Of a stretch of 64,000 bases of DNA, positions 46,095 to 57,359 are shown in pieces. The notes under the pieces were generated by a model. It worked only from the letters and a program-made list of their open reading frames with translations. It did not search any database and was not told the DNA's origin. Both the position numbers and the translations under genes were made by a program. Location: the NCBI RefSeq assembly GCF_003597395.2, contig NC_133773.1:126127982-126191981 (forward strand), read 5' to 3'. The first letter of the stretch is position 1; each line of letters starts with the position of its first letter. The DNA comes from Chelonoidis abingdonii. Lineage: Eukaryota > Chordata > Testudines > Testudinidae.

Positions 46095-47215
46095 TTGTGC
46101 TCTGGACTTAGCGCTGACAGTGCATGCGGAATGCCTTTACCCCATCCAAGTCTGCCCCACATAGCAATACAGGTATGACACAGGTTTGATGTATCCTGAA
46201 CTTTGTTTCAGTGCAAAGATGTTTTTGCATCCATAAGCGAGGTATAGACTTCATGCAGGAGGGGCAAATCCTGTTAATCATTTTGCTGTGAACATCTGAA
46301 CTCTGCTTGTACCTAGATAAGATGAACTTGTCAACACTTTCCATAATATCTGACCTCACCTGTTCTGGGGGTTCTGGTGGTCCAGCTCCAAGGTTCTGGA
46401 CTTTGGTCTCCTGCCATGAGATGTTCCACCCCATAACATGTATGGCATATTAGAGACCTTGGAGGACAGGGTTGAAGTTACTGGACTTCTCAAGCAAGCA
46501 AGGCAGTGTCATTGGCAGTCTTGTGGTGATCACTTCTTGACAAACCTTGATTCTGATGTGTGGAGTGGCAAGCCCTAATAGCCAGTTGACAGCTCAACAG
46601 AATAGTACCGGGGCAAGAATGCATCCCTGTCACACTCCTGAAGTTGTATAGAAACACAAGGAAAGTGATGAACCAATGTGCATTCTAACAGCAGTACTGG
46701 TGTGAAGACTGTGCACCAGATTTATCTGAACATCTGTTACACCAACTCCTTTCAGTGCAAGCCAAACTGCTGGCACATCAACTGAATAAAGGCTGCTCTG
46801 ATGTTGGTATATACTATGTGAAATGGGTAGTTAAATTCTCAATACAGTGCAACCTGGAACGTAAGGACAGCATCCACTGCTGACCATCCAACAGTGAAAC
46901 CTGGTTGCTGCGATGACAATGGTCTGTTAAGGAACAATTGCATTCTACCACGCAGAATGTGAACAAAAAGACCTTTCCAGGATAACAATGATACTGGCCT
47001 GTAGTTGCCACACACAGTGCAAGATTCTTTGCCCTTGTACAGGGACACTATGATATCTTTCCACACTGCTGGTACTTTGCTTGATGGTCATACTTTTAAG
47101 AACAGCTGATGAAGGCCGATGCTTACTGGTTTCAATACACCTTTGAGTAGCTGAAGTGTTACCAGATCTGGCCACTGCACTATATATTGACACTGTCTCT
47201 GCTAGAAAACTCTGT
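46095..47215 (-). mobile_element. Non-LTR retrotransposon relic (reverse transcriptase)
   Basis: Minus-strand blocks in order: VPAVWKDIIVSLYKGKESC, GNYRPVSLLSW, SQQPGFTVGWSAVDAVL, then WQETKVQNLGAGPPEPPEQ and LCTETKFRIHQTCVIPVLL near 46200. This is the conserved path of a LINE reverse transcriptase through to its C-terminus. Frameshifts break it, and the catalytic xADD was not found. Confidence 0.8.
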
Positions 47216-47310
47216 TCAATTTATTGATGGACACTTATTTGCCTTGGGAAAAGACTAAAAATGTCCTACTAAGATGTAAATCAATTTCTCTTCTTAATCC
47301 CTGTGTCTGT

Positions 47311-47902
47311 GTAACAGGGTGCCTGGTGCACCCCTGCGTGTCCAGCCCCTGAGCCCCACTCCTCACAGACTCAGGGATACTCCAAGCTGGTGCAACTCCT
47401 GTGCTCTTTATTTGTGTCCGTTTCCCACCACCAGCTTCCTACTATATACAGGCTATTTACAATGGCTTAGCCTAACACAAACCTTGTCAGCAACAGAGTA
47501 GCAGGCGCCTACCTCTCCCTGAGCCTCCCTTCCCTCCCAGTCTCCACCACCCTGTAGAGGGAGAGGGATAGCTCAGGGGTTTGAGCATTAGCCTGCTAAA
47601 CCCAGAGTGCTGAGTTCAATCCTTGAGGGGGTCACTTTGGGGCAAAGTCAGTACTTGCTCCTGCTAGTGAAGGCAGGGGACTGGACTCAATGACCTTTCG
47701 GGGTCCCTTCCAGTTCTATGAGATAGGTATATCTCCATATATTAAAAAATTTCCAGACTTACAGCTCCTGCCTAATAAGGCTGGCAGGTGCAGTCAGTGA
47801 TTAGGCAAACCTAGGCTATTTACACAGCCCCAATCTATTTCCCCTGATTGGGGCTGGAGTAGCAGGAGCTGACTCAGGCTTCCCCAGCAGTGCCCTGACA
47901 CA
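47311..47902 (-). mobile_element. LTR split by a tRNA-derived SINE
   Basis: On the minus strand the ends are TGTGTCAGGGCACTG (about 47902) and CACCCTGTTACACA (about 47311), imperfect inverted termini as in an LTR. The SINE at 47557-47745 interrupts it. No internal retroviral sequence adjoins, so it is probably a solo LTR. Target duplication not confirmed. Confidence 0.55.
47557..47745 (+). repeat. tRNA-derived SINE (turtle type)
   Basis: Box A-like GGGATAGCTCAGGGGTTTGA and box B-like GAGTTCAATCC, with the turtle-type body (GGACTCAATGACCTTTCGGG) and an AT-rich tail. It fits the lysine-tRNA-derived SINE family described in cryptodiran turtles and is the best taxonomic marker in the window, with 50728. 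Confidence 0.88.
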
Positions 47903-48926
47903 GCCTGTGAACATGTGGAAAGGTTTCCTTCATGTGTATAAACAAAGACCTAAGAAAAAATTGACACCCAAACTCACTGTTCTCCCACCTTGAACATCTA
48001 CAATAATGTAATACTGTATTATGAATACGCTGCATAGCCAATTCCATTGCAGAGTTAACCTCCAGTCGGACATCCTTTATAAAAGAACAATGAGGTGTTC
48101 CTGAAGCCTTCACCTCCCTCATTAACTGGCTTGGTCCCTAGGTCACTTACAAAAGATGAAGTAGTTGTCCGAAATGTTAATGGGTTACCCATTACATGAA
48201 GATTTGCCCCACCTATTCTAACCAACATTACTATAAACTAGGAAAGACTCTCTTTGCAATGTATGCTAAATTAACAAGAGTACAACCTGTATAAGAGAGC
48301 ACTGATAGCCACAATGGGGGAGGAGAAACTCCCTTAGGAATCAAAATAAAAGCTTATGCAAAACATTGGACATGTTAATCAAATCACCTGGAACTTGAAA
48401 TGACATTTTTGAAAAGTTAATAGTTAAAGCAATAATTTAGTTGTGCAGATTCCCAACCAAAAGTTTTCACATTGTTTTCAGAACTGGTGCAAACACTTTG
48501 AGCAAATAAAAGGAGCACCAGTAATCGGAGCAGGATGAGCGGGGGGGGAGGGAGGGAGAAATCACATTTCTACAAATTTTGTATCTAGTATAATTACAAG
48601 ATCCAAGATGACTATCACTGAAAATTTTTTTTCTAAATCTGTTCTCCCTCCTGTTTACTTTATGTATAAACTGCTGTCAAATGTATAATCAATTTCACTG
48701 TGTTCCTTGTATAGCAAGTTTCTTCTTTTAATTCAAGACATTTAACCAATGTTGTATTAGAAACAGGTTGGTTTTTTTTAAAATTGGTCAATTTAAAAAA
48801 AAATTCAGACAGTATCTTTTACAACATGCAGAGTAACAATGCTCTCTCATTTTATTGCAAGTGGGCTTACATTTGGATGCAAAACATGTTTCACATGAGT
48901 GGTTCAACACCCACTAAAGAAACTTA
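47903..48926. other. No gene seen
   Basis: AT-rich sequence between the LTR and the Harbinger element. A poly-G run lies at 48541-48549. No exon supported. Confidence 0.4.
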
Positions 48927-49469
48927 GGCCATGTCTACACTACAAACTTACGTCAATTTAAATTACATCAGCATACAGTTGCCTCAGTCAGTACTTCGCT
49001 TTTACACATGCATACTTGGCTCCTTATATCAGCAGTGAGAGTAATCACCAGGAGTAACTGTACTGATGCAGACTGTGATGCATCATGGATGCATCCCACA
49101 GTGTAACTTGCCACCGTCTAGCGCATGGTCTTTTGGAAAGCTTCAACAACGCCTGCTGGGGCTGAAATGAGTCATGCACAGGTGACTGGGATCATGGGGC
49201 AAACTTCCCAGTTTCCAGCTGTCTCCATTCCATAATGTTATCTGTATCCCACAATTTTTCATGCCTTTTTTCCCCCAAAATCTCACAAGTCCAGGTGGCC
49301 CTCCTCACTGTCCACCATCTCTGATGGAAGCATGGGGCCTGCACAGCTCTGCACTATTGTCATGAGCACTGCAAGCACAGGGCATATGATCCCAGAATAT
49401 TTGTAGAGCTGCAAGAACCAAATAAGTAAAGACCATGATGATTCCTTGGAGGACAGACTGCTGTGGGAC

Positions 49470-49615
49470 ATAGCAAGAACCAGTTCAAGGTTGTTGGTAA
49501 CTTTCACGGACCAGCTGCAGATGGTGGAGCACCACTTCTGGGCCCAAGAAACAGCACTGACTGGTGGGTTCACATAATAATGCAGGTTTGGGGTAACAAC
49601 CAGTGGCTGCAGAAC
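49470..49615 (+). pseudogene. Harbinger transposase, N-terminal part
   Basis: The frame includes GPRNSTDWWVHIIMQVW and NNQWLQN, the same blocks as RETSTDWW and QWLQN in the copy at 16980-17990 but on the opposite strand. It is cut at 49615, exactly after QWLQN, by the composite insertion. Confidence 0.75.
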
Positions 49616-49632
49616 AGGAGCTGCAGCCTCCA

Positions 49633-49749
49633 GAGACCAGTGACCTTCGAGGAAGTGGCTGTGTAGAAGAGTGGGCTATGCTGGACCCTGCTTAGGAGCC
49701 CTCTACAGACAAATCATGCAGAAGAACTATGAGAGTGTGACCTCGCTGG
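49633..49749 (+). pseudogene. KRAB A-box exon remnant
   Basis: After an acceptor-like CTGCAGCCTCCAG come codons for PVTFEEVAV, then, following a deletion of roughly nine bases, EEWAMLDPA-like, ALYRQIMQKNYESVTSL-like codons and a splice donor CTGG|GTAAGG at 49749/49750. This is the layout of a KRAB A-box exon, which in zinc-finger repressors recruits KAP1. A stop (TAG) and frame loss make it non-functional. Part of the intron follows. Its presence inside transposase sequence is unexpected. Confidence 0.75.
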
Positions 49750-49755
49750 GTAAGG

Positions 49756-50727
49756 ATTTCTGTGCCCTTGGATATTAGAAGGTTGTAATGATGCTGGTTC
49801 TGGCGGGACCCCACTGAATGTACCAGTTCAGGACAAATTGCTTCAAGCAGGGCAACTACAGCCCAAGTCTGGGGTTTTTCCACCTGTAAGGCAAACCAAG
49901 CCAGCCAAACAGGGAAGACTTTGGTTTTACGTCACTGGCTATCCACAAGTCATACAAGTTCCCTTAGACACTCCAGTTTCCTAGTATCACCACCAGTGCC
50001 ACTTGTTATGGGGACAAATGGTTATGAAAACCAATACCCCAGTAAAAGAAAAAAAATTCTCTTGATCCCAAAGGACCAAGCCTCAGATCTAGATTAATAT
50101 ACAAATCAGATCTTAACCACAAATCACGCTGTTGCCAATCCTTTAAAATCTAAAACTGAAAGGTTTATTCATACGAAAAGATATAGATGAGAGCTAGAAT
50201 TGGTTAAATGGAATCAATTACATACAGTAATGGCAAGGTTCTCGATTCAGGCTTGTAGCAATGATAGAATGAACTGCAGGTTCAAATCAAGTCTCTGGAG
50301 AACATCCACAGCTGAGATGAGTCATTCAGTCCTTTGTACAGAGCTTCAGTTTGTAAAGAACAGTCCCTCCAGAGGTAAGAAGCAGGACTGAAAACAAGAT
50401 GGAGGTGAGGCAGCTGCATTTTATAGTCTCTTCCAGGTGTAAGGACACCTCTTTGGCCTTACTGTGGAAAATTACAGCAAAATGGAGTCTGGAGTCACAT
50501 GGGCAAGTCCCTGCATACTTTGCTGAGTCTCAAGGTATTTCTGCCTTCTCTCAATGGGTCAGTGATATAGCTGACATTCCTTAATGGGCCATCAAGCAGG
50601 CTAGGCAGAGCTAACACCAACTTGTCTGGGATTTCATCCAGAAGCATAGCATAAGTTTGAGATACAGACAGTATAGAGCCAATATTCATAACTTTAAATA
50701 CAAAAATGATACATGCATACAGATAGC
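49756..50727 (-). mobile_element. LTR-retroelement fragment
   Basis: Non-coding sequence without exons, consistent with an LTR and adjoining region, between the KRAB remnant and the SINE. Typical-looking LTR features include CTTGTTATGGGGACAAATGG and AAAGGTTTATTCATACG. Boundaries and orientation are uncertain. Confidence 0.45.
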
Positions 50728-50883
50728 TCCTCTGGGATAGCTCAGTGGTTTGAGCATTGGCCCACTAAACCCAAGGTTGTGAGTTCAATCCTTGGGGAGG
50801 GCCATTGGGTATTGGCCCTGCTTTGAGCAGGGGGTTGGACTAGATGATCTCTTGACGTCCCTTCCAACCCTAATAATCTATGA
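50728..50883 (+). repeat. tRNA-derived SINE (turtle type)
   Basis: Box A-like GGGATAGCTCAGTGGTTTGA, box B-like GAGTTCAATCC, then the body GGTTGGACTAGATGATCTCT and the tail CCTAATAATCTATGATT. Same family as 47557. It is the last component of the insertion within the Harbinger transposase. Confidence 0.9.
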
Positions 50884-51830
50884 TTCAGATGCTCAAGGCC
50901 ACATTCCTGGATCTGCGTGCTGAGATCACTGCAGCCCTCCAGCACAGGGACACCAAAATGAGAGCTGCTCTGACAGTGGAAAAGCAAGTGGCAATTGCAC
51001 TGCAGAAATTTGCAACTCCAGATTGCTACCAGTCAATCAGGAATCAATTTGGAGTCAGGAAATCCACCAGGGGATGGGGAGGTGGGAGGCTTTGTGATGC
51101 AAGTGTGCAGGGCTATTAATCCTCTTCTACTATGCAGGACTGCAACTCTGGGCAATATGCAGGACACAGTGGATGGATTTGCAACTATGGGGTTACTGGA
51201 GTGGAGCCATAGAAGGCATGCCTATTCCTATTATGGTGCCAGACCAGCTTGCCACTGACTGCATCAATAGGAAGGGCTACCTTTCTACGGTTATGCAAGC
51301 ACTGGTGGATCATCAGGGATGTTTCAATGACAACAATGGTCTGATTAGGGAAGGTGCAGGACATCTTTACGTGCACAGCACTGTTCAGAAAGCTATGAGC
51401 AGGGACTTTCTTTTCCAACCAGCAGATTACCACTGGGAATGTTGAAATGCTAATAGTGATCCTAGGGGACCCAGCCTATCCCTTGCTTCCCTGGCTCAGG
51501 AAGACATACAGCAGCTACCTTGACAGCCGACTACCAGCTCAGTAGGTGCAGAATGACAGCTGAATGTGCTTTTGGTTGTTTGAAGGTTCGCTTGCTTTGT
51601 TTAACTCTCAGTGGTTATAGCTGCCTGCTATATGATGCATGATATATGAGAACGAAATGGAAAAGAGATTCTACTGGAGTGGAGGATAGACTGGCTGGCG
51701 GCTGAATTTGAACAGCCAGATACAAGGCTATTAGAAGAGCTCAAAGTAGATCTATACAGCTGATGGAGGCTTTGAAAGACCATTTTAACAGGGAGCAAAA
51801 GCAATGAGTCTTGTGGTAGTGTACTTTACC
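50884..51830 (+). pseudogene. Harbinger transposase, central and C-terminal part
   Basis: Continues from QWLQN as MLKATFLDLRAEI, RAALTVEKQVAIALQKFAT and, after frameshifts, a 90-codon frame (51173-51445) with GAIEGMPIPIMVP, TDCINRKGYLSTVMQALVD and NDNNGLIREG. The DDE block normally reads GAIDG; here the first catalytic Asp is Glu. Downstream, EMLIVILGDPAYPLLPWL is visible in another frame near 51440-51490. Inactive. Confidence 0.82.
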
Positions 51831-51950
51831 TGGCCCTACCCTTATGTGGCCTGCTAGGAATCATGTGGCGATTGCTATGTGTGTCAGAACAGAACATTCT
51901 CAATGAGCCAATTAATTTTGTTAAAATCACTAAGAGTTGTGACACACTAT

Positions 51951-52954
51951 GGGTGTGTCTACACTACAAGTTTAAGTCAACCTGCATTAGGTAGACTTAC
52001 AGCCACCACAGTAATTACTGCAGCTTTTCATGTACACACTAGCCGCGTTCTCTCGGTGGTGCATGTCCTCTCAAGTCGGTGGATGCACTCCTGAAGAGGT
52101 ACTCTGTGGGGGCTGAGCCGCCGCCTGGGCTCTCAGCTCCACTCTATAGCAGGTGGACCCCCTGTAACTCCTGGGGGGCGGGGCTGCAGACCAGACTAGA
52201 ACTGCTGCTCTAGAGCCCTTGTGGGATAAAAAAAATTGGATCTGCATCTGATCCTCAAGGAACCGCATCCATGGATGTGGATATCCGCAGATATAAAGTA
52301 GATATCCAGAGCTGGATAGGTCAGCTGCTCCTTGTCATTGTTGTCAGTTTCACAACTCCTATGCTGGAGTCATGAAATTGACAAGGAAGGCTGGTAGGCT
52401 CTCTGCTGTGAACTCCTTGCGGCTCACAGCTTGGACTGTTACCCCAGAGCAGGTGGGAGGTTCCCAGATCAGTGCTCCCCACTAGGAGTCAGGTTCCTGG
52501 ATTCCCACTCCCTGTTCCCCCCGGGAGCCTGGCTGCACACAGGCTTCCAGCTCCCCTCTCCAAGCTGGGCTCCCAACTTTCCACTTCGGGGTTCACTCCC
52601 ACAGGGGGTGAGCGCTAAAGGGGCATGACACCAGGCTTCAAGCCTGTGGGGTTGTGGCCCCCCTGAAACCAGCTCGCAGCCCCCCAGGGGGCCACACACA
52701 ACTAGTTGAAAATTGCTGCACTAGAGGGTCCTGGTGTGGATCCATATAAAATGTGGAGTGGTGATTGCAGATTGGATACTATTTATTTACCGCAGATAAG
52801 GATCTAAATTCTTCTATCTGCACAGAGCTCTACCAATGTAAGTGTCCGTGTAGACATTGCGTTATATCGGCAGGAGCAAGGATGAGGTTTAGACTCTAAC
52901 ATAATTAGGTTGACAAAAAATGCCTATGTTGACCTAACTCTGTAGTGTAGACCA
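51951..52954. mobile_element. Harbinger-type MITE with internal GC-rich insertion
   Basis: Ends GGGTGTGTCTACACTACAAG (51951) and CTCTGTAGTGTAGACCA (to 52954) are inverted. The interior from about 52100 to 52745 is a GC-rich segment ending GAAAATTGCTGCACTAGAG, which resembles a hAT end, so a nested hAT is possible. Its left end was not found. Confidence 0.6.
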
Positions 52955-53664
52955 GACGCGTACAGCAAGTAATTGGTTGCTTTCAGAACTGCTGAGTACT
53001 CAGCAGCCTATGTTGTGAAATAAGAATTGTGTTCCAAAGAGAATTTTTTTCTTTAACAAAATTAAATATACACATGGATAACTGGCCCATCAATGGCCAT
53101 TAGTCAGGATGGTCTGTGATGCAATCCCATGATCTGGGTGTCTCTAAACCTACGACTGCCAAAAGCTGGGTCTGAACAACAGGAGATGGATCACTTGAAA
53201 TTGCCCTGTTCTGAGGCATCTGGCATTGTCCACTGTCAGGATGCTGGGTTACATGGACAATTGGCCATTCTCATGTTCACACAAACATCTTTGAACCAAA
53301 ATGTTTTCTCTAATAAGAGTTTAAGCAAAAATGAAGTCAAATAGAAGTGCAAGACATTCAATATGTTTAGTATATCAATGTATGCATTTTCATCCTGGAA
53401 GACCAAAGCATCCTCAAGCTGGAAAGCCTGGTCAGATCTCAGTTAAATCCTGTAACCTCAAGACTACAACCAAAACAACCAACAGGCACTAAACTCACTT
53501 TACAGTAATTTAATATATTGTACTCCATCTTAAACAACTCAAGAGGTTTTCGATAATTTGAGTTGTCCATACTCCTCGATATAGAGGGCAAAACAGATAA
53601 TGCAATATACTGAACTCCACGGCAGAATCTAGAACAGCCTATAAAATGAAAACAATTTTCTTAG
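52955..53664. other. No gene seen
   Basis: Unique-looking AT-rich sequence; no supported exon. Confidence 0.4.
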
Positions 53665-53666
53665 TA

Positions 53667-53999
53667 CAGTAGAACCTCAGAGTTACAAACACCTCAAGAA
53701 TGGAGGTGGCTTAATACAACTTTGAAACTTTACTATGCAGAAGAAAAATGCTGCTTTTTAAGCATCTTAATTTAAATGAAAGAAGCACAGAAACAGTTTC
53801 CTTACCTTGTCAAAACTTAAAAAAACAAAAACAAACTAACAAACAAAAAGAACTTTCCCTTTTTAGTAGTTTACATTTAACACTGTAGTGTACTATCCAG
53901 TATTTGCTTTTTTTGGGTCTCTGCTGCCTGATTGTGTACTTCAGGTTTCAAATGAGGCATGTGGTTAACTGGTCAGCTCGTAACTTTGAGGTTCCACTG
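53667..53999. mobile_element. Tc1/mariner-like MITE, 333 bp
   Basis: Inverted ends CAGTAGAACCTCAGAGTTAC and GTAACTTTGAGGTTCCACTG, flanked by TA at 53665-53666 and 54000-54001. It shares the CAGTA start and TA target with the larger element at 11302 but is a different family. No coding capacity. Confidence 0.88.
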
Positions 54000-54001
54000 T
54001 A

Positions 54002-55099
54002 CTTCTTTTGTAATTCTTAATTTAAAAAAAAAAAAAATTATTCATGTAATTTAAAAAAAGCCTCTTTATTCCACAATAGAAAGGACAGAAGCTCTTCTTC
54101 TCTGAACTGTCACAAACCTTATTGCACCTGGAGTTTCATTATACCACCTTAATTCTGTTGCTCGGTGTTGTACAGAATAGCTACACTGCAGCTCATATGT
54201 ATGGAGACTAAACTTGTAGATTCAGGCAAACCAGACTGTTTAACTCAAGCACTTACAGTTTGAGAATTTAACAATTTTAATTAACAAAGTGCATACATAT
54301 TCTCTCTATATTATTAATTTGCTGACGCAAATCACTAAAGGAGGTAATAAAAAATAAACGACCACTGTTGGTAATAGCTTTCAGAAGATCAAAGAAAAGA
54401 ATCAGCTTTGAACTGACATCCACCAGCTATGACAATATTTTGTGAAGATTTAGACCTACCACCGTTCATAGCCCCCACCCATAACTCTGGTCTTTTCTCA
54501 ATAGGATTTTCCCCCAGTTTTATTTAAAGCCAACCTAAATTAAGACTCAGTGTAAAACACAAAACATCTACAATATATATTTGCTATGTGCACAGATGCT
54601 TGTAACGTTTTGCACCCAGGAACAGATACTAGAAAGATGAGAGAGACTCTCTGCACACAGCAACAGCTCCCCAATGCCCATACCCAGCAACTGGTACCTC
54701 ACCAATCAGTCACACTGTGCACAAACACAACACATTCCCCATTTTCCTCCATCTCACTATTTTCCCTCCCTCTACACCAGCTGCTCTTACTAATCTGTAT
54801 TGCCATTCTCCACACCTTGCAAAAATCAGCAAGTCCGATGGATTGTAAACATCTCCACCAATTCCATAAAACAGCGGAGCGAGGCAGAAGCGGGAAAGAG
54901 GTGGTAGATGCACCAAGTGGTGTAATGGAGATCTGAACACTGAACAGCTGCTTCCTGCAGTAACAGCAGCAGCACCACACCTCACCCATCACAAGACTAC
55001 GAAGAGATACAGACACACATAATGACCATCTCCCTCAACACGGCATCTGCTTAGACCACCACAAGAGCCCCTTTCATCCCAACTATCAACACAGCAGCT
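54002..55099. other. No gene called; 3' flank of the CpG-rich block
   Basis: AT-rich to 54560, then more C-rich. Minus-strand frames of 91-105 codons (54699-55016) have no recognised domain. If a gene starts at 55.7 kb, this is the beginning of its first intron. Confidence 0.4.
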
Positions 55100-56050
55100 T
55101 CTACACAACTCCCAGACACGAGCCCCCACCCCATCCCCTGACTCATCCAAGCCAAAAGCCTGAGGCCCCTCAAAACCTCCCCACCCTGAGCCTGGCTCCG
55201 AACCTCTCGCCTCCGCCCCCCAATCCTAAAGCCTGAGCTACAGCCCCCTGCTCCAGATCCCATATCTGCTATGCCTCCCCCGCCCCGCCCCCGGTGTCTC
55301 CTCTCACTATAGAGCCCGCACCCTGACCCAGGCTGCGTCCACCCAGAGATCTCAGCCTCTGCCCCTCCCCCAACGCCTGCACCCTTGGTCCCCCAGCCCA
55401 GACTCTGCCCCTCTACCCAATACCTACACCCCGTCCCCTACACCTGCGCGCTTCCTTCGCTAGCGCCTCCTCACCTGCACCCCCAGCCCCTCTGCCCAAT
55501 GGCTACAACCCCTCTCCAACAGCTGCGGCCTTTCTTCGCTCGCCCCTCCTCACAGCGCCTGCACCCCCACTCCCAACACCTGCACCGCTGCTCCCCCAAC
55601 GTCCGCTCCCCGAGGCCCGCCCGCGCCCCTGCTCCCCCAGCCCGCGCCGCTCAGCTCACCGCGACGTGCAGAACAAGTAACGGCGGCGGCAGCCGGCGGC
55701 GCTGGGAGGCAGCTGCAGAGTCGCCCAGTCTCCAGCGCGCCTCGGTCTCCTCAGCCTCTAGCCCCAGCACCAAGCCCCGCCCCGCTCCCCGACACCCCTC
55801 CCCAGCAGGGTGCGGCTTCCAGGGGCCGCAGGCCAACAACCGCACCGCCAATTGGAGGGCGCAGGCTCGGCAACCAAGTGGCTCTCCCATTGGCTAATGG
55901 AGCGGAGAGAGGCGGGGCCCAGGCGGGGAGGGGGTAAAACAGAGAGGAGCGGGGTCGGGGGTGGAATCAGAGATAGGGGTGTGGCGGGAAAAGCAAAGTC
56001 GCTGGGTGGGGGGTGAAGGCAGGGCGGGGGAACAGAGAGCATGGCAGGCT
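55100..56050 (-). promoter_or_regulatory. CpG-island promoter of an unidentified minus-strand gene
   Basis: CpG density and GC content are far higher than in the rest of the window, peaking at about 55430-55930. Within it, reading toward the minus strand, are CCAAT boxes (ATTGG on the plus strand at 55889-55893; palindromic CCAATTGG at 55848-55855), GC boxes (GGCGGGGC at 55911, CCCCGCCCC at 55775-55783) and a downstream splice donor. No TATA box is obvious. Orientation is inferred from the donor. The long plus-strand frame at 55385-55897 is compositional. Confidence 0.65.
55660..55745 (-). other. Probable first (non-coding) exon
   Basis: On the minus strand, GC-rich sequence with GCCGCCGCCG and TACTTGTTCTGCACGTCGCG ends in a consensus donor G|GTGAGC at 55660/55659. 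No ATG with a long open frame precedes the donor, so it would be 5' UTR. The 5' boundary is a guess from the GC boxes just upstream. Downstream exons would lie at lower coordinates. Confidence 0.45.
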
Positions 56051-56085
56051 GGAGGCAGAGTAGAAGGCATAAGAAAGAAATGGAA

Positions 56086-56518
56086 AAGTGATCATATTGG
56101 GTGAGACCAAAGGTCCATCCAGCCCACTATCCTGCCTGCCTACAGTGGCCAATGCCAGGCATCCCAGAGCAAGTGAACCTAACAGGTAATGATCAGGTGA
56201 GCTCTCGCCTGCCATCCAGCTTCACCCTCTGACAAACAGAGGCTAGGGACACCATTCCTTACTCATCCCAGCTAGTATCAATTAATGTGCTTAACCTCCG
56301 TGAATTAAACCCTGTTCTAGTCCTAGTCTTTACAACCACCTCAGGCAAGGAGTTCCACAAGTTGACTGTGCGCTGCGTGAAGAACTTTCTTTTATTTGTT
56401 TTAAACCTGCTGCCTATTAGTTTCATTTCATGGACCCTAGTTTTTATATTATGGGAACAAGTAAATAATTCCTTTATTCACGTTCTCCACACCACCAATG
56501 ATTTATATACCTGTATCA
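56086..56518 (-). mobile_element. CR1 LINE, 3' part
   Basis: Minus-strand CR1 3' end (plus-strand landmarks GACCAAAGGTCCATCCAGC, GGAGTTCCACAAGTTGACTG). It continues at 56777-56840 (CTAATCATTTTAGTTGCCC) after an inserted hAT. More diverged than the 21.9 kb copy. Confidence 0.85.
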
Positions 56519-56776
56519 CAGGAGTCGCCAACCTTTCAGAAGCGGGGTGCCGAGTCTTCATTTATTAACTCTGATTTAAGATTTTGCGTGCTAGTAATAC
56601 ATTTTAACATTTTTAGAAGGTCTCGTTGTATAAGTCTATAATATATAAGTAAACTATTGTTGTATGTAAAGTAAATGTTTTTAAAATGTTTTAAGAAGCA
56701 TCATTTAAAATTAAATTAAAATGCAGAGCCCCCCGAGACTGGTGGCCAGGACCCAAGCAGCATGAGTGCCACTGAA
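56519..56776 (+). mobile_element. hAT-type element, 3'-truncated, inside CR1
   Basis: Same family as 20858-21168: starts CAGGAGTCGCCAACCTTTCA and follows that copy (AAACTATTGTTGTATGTAAA) up to GAGTGCCACTGA, then stops. The right terminal repeat and target duplication are missing, and CR1 sequence resumes with a small deletion. Confidence 0.85.
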
Positions 56777-56840
56777 ACCCCTAATCATTTTAGTTGCCCT
56801 TCTCTGAACCTTTTCTAATGCCAGTACTTTGAGGCAGCTA
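56777..56840 (-). mobile_element. CR1 LINE, continuation
   Basis: Short continuation of the CR1 at 56086, beyond the hAT insertion, with CTAATCATTTTAGTTGCCC and TTCTCTGAACCTTTTCTA. Confidence 0.7.
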
Positions 56841-57359
56841 CTTTGAGGGGTGAAGGCAGACTTGGTGGGATTGCAAGCTGAGCACGGTGAGGGGGCTAAT
56901 GCAAAGGAAGGTGCTGGCTATAGCAGACACAATGAAGTGGTTCAAGCTAACGAGATCTGTGTTCGCTTCACCTCTGAGAATCAGACCCGTTATTTAGGTC
57001 CCTAACTTTTTGCTCCTCGCATCAAGATATAGTTCCTCTGCATTATTATTATTATTCAGACAGTGCTATCACCATATACACATAGGACAAGATGCACACA
57101 AAAAAAATCCACAAATATAAAATCATTGCTGGTAAAGCATGGAGATGAATCATATATTGGTGGAACGGTAAATAAGTCACTACTACAGAAATGTGGATTG
57201 ATTACTAAGCTAGTCTAACATGAATGTGTTTTAAAGTAGCCGAAAGCAACATCATTTATATATTCTAGGAACAACTTTTGAGTCATGGTGAATAACTAAC
57301 TGAACCTGAAATCCCAGTTCTAAACAGTGCATATATGCGTGGAAATATGATCATTAGCT
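56841..57359. other. No gene seen
   Basis: No supported feature. A short ATT run lies near 57043-57054. Confidence 0.4.

Larger units (their letters stand above)
48927..51950 (+). mobile_element. PIF/Harbinger transposon with broken transposase and nested insertions
   Basis: Begins GGCCATGTCTACACTAC at 48927, preceded by TTA (48924-48926), the classic PIF/Harbinger target. Transposase sequence on the plus strand is at 49470-49615 and resumes at 50884. Between these is a 1.27 kb composite insertion. The 3' terminal repeat is not found; a separate MITE starts at 51951. Confidence 0.75.

Noticed and set aside
55385..55897. 170-codon plus-strand open frame rich in Pro and Ser
   Set aside because: It lies in the CpG-rich block, where high GC removes stops. 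There are no domains, and the splice donor points to the other strand.
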